From Acetatifactor sp. (GTDB taxonomy: Bacteria; Bacillota; Clostridia; Lachnospirales; Lachnospiraceae): a DNA stretch of 7,649 nt. Both the position numbers and the translations under genes were made by a program. A model generated the notes under the pieces. That model made no database searches. It was given only the letters and a program-made list of their open reading frames with translations, and was not told where the DNA came from. Where the stretch lies: assembly GCA_024699575.1 (NCBI GenBank), contig JAILPF010000522.1, forward strand, positions 1 to 7,649. Reading direction: 5' to 3'. The number at the start of each line of letters is the position of its first letter. Positions within the stretch are counted from its first letter, which is position 1. Below, in pieces: positions 5,649 to 7,649 of the stretch.

Positions 5649-7123
5649 AATTCCAGCTCTCCAATCTCTTTCATAAGAGTCACACTGCGCTCACCCAGAA
5701 GCATTTTTTCGCTGTGTTTCTGATAATCCGGGCTACCAAAGGAGGCGATGAATCTCGCTCCGTAAGTGTTTACCGTAAGCTCTGTCACCAGAATAAGAAG
5801 TTCATTCCCTTCTCCCATAGCGTTCTCCACAAATGCAAATAGCTGATGCAATTCTCCTTGCGTCGTTGTCACCTGCTCCTTTAAGACGGCTACCTGTTCC
5901 TGATAGGCGTTCTTCAGCTGTTCAAAAGAACCCTTTCCATCCTCGAGGAAACGCAGAATCTTCTTGCGTTTGCGCCTGTCTGCCGTTGAGAGAGCATTGG
6001 CCTCCTTCAAAGAATGGTACTGTTTTCTCTGACCCTCTGTCAACAAATCCACTCGTTCCTTGACCGCTGCCTCATCACCGTTTTCCGCAAGAGCCTTAAC
6101 GCTGCCAAGCATCGGTTTCAGAGTCGTAAGAATGTCTGCCTGCTCGCAGGTCTCCTGCAGATTTGTCTCCACGCGATCCATCAGCATTCCCAGCAGGGAA
6201 AGCCTCTCATCGAAAGCTGCGTTTCTGGCCCTCTCAACCATTTGTCCGGAAGCTTTTCCCAAGAGAATTTCCTCCACAGGGTAGTCTTTCTTATACTTAC
6301 AATATAAATCATAATAAGCTGTAAATTCTTTAACCACTCTCTCATTTCTAAGGTACTGTCCCACCAGTGTCTCGTCCACCGCAAGGCCGTCTTCCTCATA
6401 CAGATACAGAATTTCCGACAAGTCTTCCCAGCCTCTGGCAGTCACATAGCTCTTTCCTCTGGTAGTCATCTCCATCACATAGAAATGGTCTTTTTTTAGT
6501 TCCAGATAGTTGAGAATCGCATGGTGCAGATGACGCTCTCCGGCGTATTCTTTCCACACTCCGTAGTCTGCTTCCACCTCCAGCACCTTCAGACGGTCAT
6601 AGGTAACCACGTCAAATTCCCGGACAGACTTATTGTATTCCGGCGGATTTCCCGCTGTTACAACCACCCATCCGTCGGGCACGGTATGCCTTCCGAACAC
6701 TTTATACTGCAAAAATTGCAACATGGAAGGTGCAAGCGTCTCAGACACACAGTTGATTTCATCCAGAAAGAGGATTCCCTCCTTCATACCGCTGGATTCC
6801 ATAGTGTCGTAAATGGAAGCAATGATTTCACTCATGGTGTACTCCGACACGCTCACGGTCTCCCCGCCATAGGTTTTCTGCGTGATAAAAGGCAGACCCA
6901 GTGCAGACTGTCTGGTGTGATGCGTCATAGAGTAGGACACAAGTCCGATTTCAAGCTCCTGCGCAATCTGTTCCATAATCGCAGTCTTGCCGATACCCGG
7001 TGCGCCCAAAAGGAAAATGGGACGTTGTCTGACTACCGGAATGCGGTACTCACCAAACTCATCTTTTTTCAAATATAGTTGTACAGTATCCTTGATATAA
7101 TTCTTCGCTTCTTTAATGTTCAT
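5645..7123 (-). CDS. MoxR-like AAA+ ATPase
   Basis: A 492-residue cytoplasmic ATPase. The N-terminal AAA+ core has Walker A GAPGIGKT (40-47), Walker B GILFLDE (116-122), sensor 1 in VVTAGNPPEYN (154-164), and a YDRL segment (175-178) where MoxR-type proteins place the arginine finger. A TTRGKSYVTARGWEDLS stretch (220-236) fits the sensor 2 region. The C-terminal half (about 250-492) is helical and charged, with a likely coiled coil at 360-420, longer than a minimal MoxR protein (about 330 residues). MoxR ATPases form hexameric rings and act with VWA-domain partners to remodel proteins or insert cofactors. The ATG at 7121-7123 follows GGAGG with a 9-base spacer, inside the last codons of the VWA gene (11-base overlap), and the stop overlaps the LRR start. 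The substrate is not evident. Confidence 0.93.
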   Translation of the reverse strand: MNIKEAKNYIKDTVQLYLKKDEFGEYRIPVVRQRPIFLLGAPGIGKTAIMEQIAQELEIGLVSYSMTHHTRQSALGLPFITQKTYGGETVSVSEYTMSEIIASIYDTMESSGMKEGILFLDEINCVSETLAPSMLQFLQYKVFGRHTVPDGWVVVTAGNPPEYNKSVREFDVVTYDRLKVLEVEADYGVWKEYAGERHLHHAILNYLELKKDHFYVMEMTTRGKSYVTARGWEDLSEILYLYEEDGLAVDETLVGQYLRNERVVKEFTAYYDLYCKYKKDYPVEEILLGKASGQMVERARNAAFDERLSLLGMLMDRVETNLQETCEQADILTTLKPMLGSVKALAENGDEAAVKERVDLLTEGQRKQYHSLKEANALSTADRRKRKKILRFLEDGKGSFEQLKNAYQEQVAVLKEQVTTTQGELHQLFAFVENAMGEGNELLILVTELTVNTYGARFIASFGSPDYQKHSEKMLLGERSVTLMKEIGELEL

Positions 7124-7649
7124 GTTCCAATTCCTCCGGTTCCAAAATCACTTTCATGCTCCATGGCGGCACAGCCCCTCTATTGTCATCCTCATCCAAA
7201 AATGCAAAAATCACATCATAATCCGGCATATGCTCCGGATAAATTCCATACCCATCCGTAAAATAAATTAACCCTTTTAAGTTCTCAAATTCACCCTGTT
7301 TTTTTAATTCTTCCACATGGTCAAATACGGGGCGGAAATCCGTGGAGCCAAAGCCGGTAAGCTTCCCGTATTTCATAAACTGTTCAAAGTCGTCATCACT
7401 GGTAACTTTTGTATCATTCTGCACCTGATTGTCACACTGAATAATATGAATATTGACTTTATGAAAAAAGTTCTCCGAAGACTTTAACAGGGAGTAGGTC
7501 TTACGTAGAAACTGTCTGACGATCTCACCTCTACAGGATGCAGAGGTGTCAATGGCGATGACAAACTCCCTCACCTTCTTGCTCTCCTTGTATTCCAAAG
7601 GTTCAATCAGCGGCAGGTTCCCATAATGCTCTAAGCCATAGTTATAATA
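7113..7649 (-). CDS. VWA-domain protein (DUF2201-like), C-terminal part; start lies beyond the right edge
   Basis: The reading frame is open to base 7649, so this is the last 178 residues of a longer protein. The TTG at 7596-7598 is only an internal leucine codon. The visible part begins YYNYGLEHYGNLPLIEPLEY and then forms a von Willebrand factor A domain. All MIDAS metal-site elements are present: DTSAS (D34-x-S36-x-S38), Thr103 in GFGSTDFRP, and Asp132 in IYFTDGYG, so it should bind Mg2+ or Mn2+. The segment before the VWA domain resembles proteins annotated as VWA-like with an N-terminal putative metallopeptidase domain (DUF2201), which would lie outside the window. It overlaps the MoxR ATPase gene by 11 bases, the classic MoxR-VWA pairing in which the VWA protein links the ATPase to its target. 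The N-terminal metallopeptidase-like domain is predicted, not seen. Confidence 0.88.
   Translation of the reverse strand, partial: YYNYGLEHYGNLPLIEPLEYKESKKVREFVIAIDTSASCRGEIVRQFLRKTYSLLKSSENFFHKVNIHIIQCDNQVQNDTKVTSDDDFEQFMKYGKLTGFGSTDFRPVFDHVEELKKQGEFENLKGLIYFTDGYGIYPEHMPDYDVIFAFLDEDDNRGAVPPWSMKVILEPEELEHEH

Noticed and set aside
6521..7078. 185-codon plus-strand open frame antisense to the MoxR ATPase gene
   Set aside because: It is fully opposite the ATPase core that carries intact Walker motifs. The His/Arg/Phe-rich translation is typical of an antisense shadow.

Overview
The window looks like chromosome from a member of the Clostridia, most likely family Lachnospiraceae. Genes are tightly packed, have purine-rich Shine-Dalgarno sites (GGAGG, GAGGAG, AAAGGAG), and several small proteins resemble families I know mainly from Lachnospiraceae. 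This assignment is from recognition, not a search. Almost everything is coded on the minus strand. No rRNA, tRNA, CRISPR array, transposase or phage gene was seen.

Left to right: (1) 1-616, a two-gene minus-strand unit: a coiled-coil protein with a C-terminal membrane anchor, followed 10 bases later by the start of a flavin-reductase-like protein that runs off the left edge. It has a good promoter at 683-711. (2) 617-1019, intergenic. The most structured part is a plus-strand promoter followed by a strong hairpin with an anti-Shine-Dalgarno-like CUCCUC tail and a U-run, a candidate small RNA, then an inverted repeat ending the next gene. (3) 1020-1691, a single-domain (p)ppGpp synthetase. (4) 1935-2201, the only plus-strand protein gene, a conserved small acidic protein of unknown function with its own promoter and a strong terminator. 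(5) 2281-4642, galE (UDP-glucose 4-epimerase) and an upstream UAP1/AGX-type UTP-sugar-phosphate uridylyltransferase, together a nucleotide-sugar module. (6) 4752-7649, a translationally coupled three-gene operon: a VWA protein (N-terminus beyond the right edge), a MoxR-like AAA+ ATPase, and a cytoplasmic BspA-type leucine-rich-repeat protein.

The uridylyltransferase would make UDP-sugars that GalE interconverts, feeding glycan precursors. The MoxR/VWA pair is a known chaperone-like architecture in which a ring ATPase works on targets through a MIDAS-containing VWA partner. The overlapping LRR gene is a likely third component and may provide target recognition. This operon and the candidate small RNA at 823-912 are the two parts most worth a second look.
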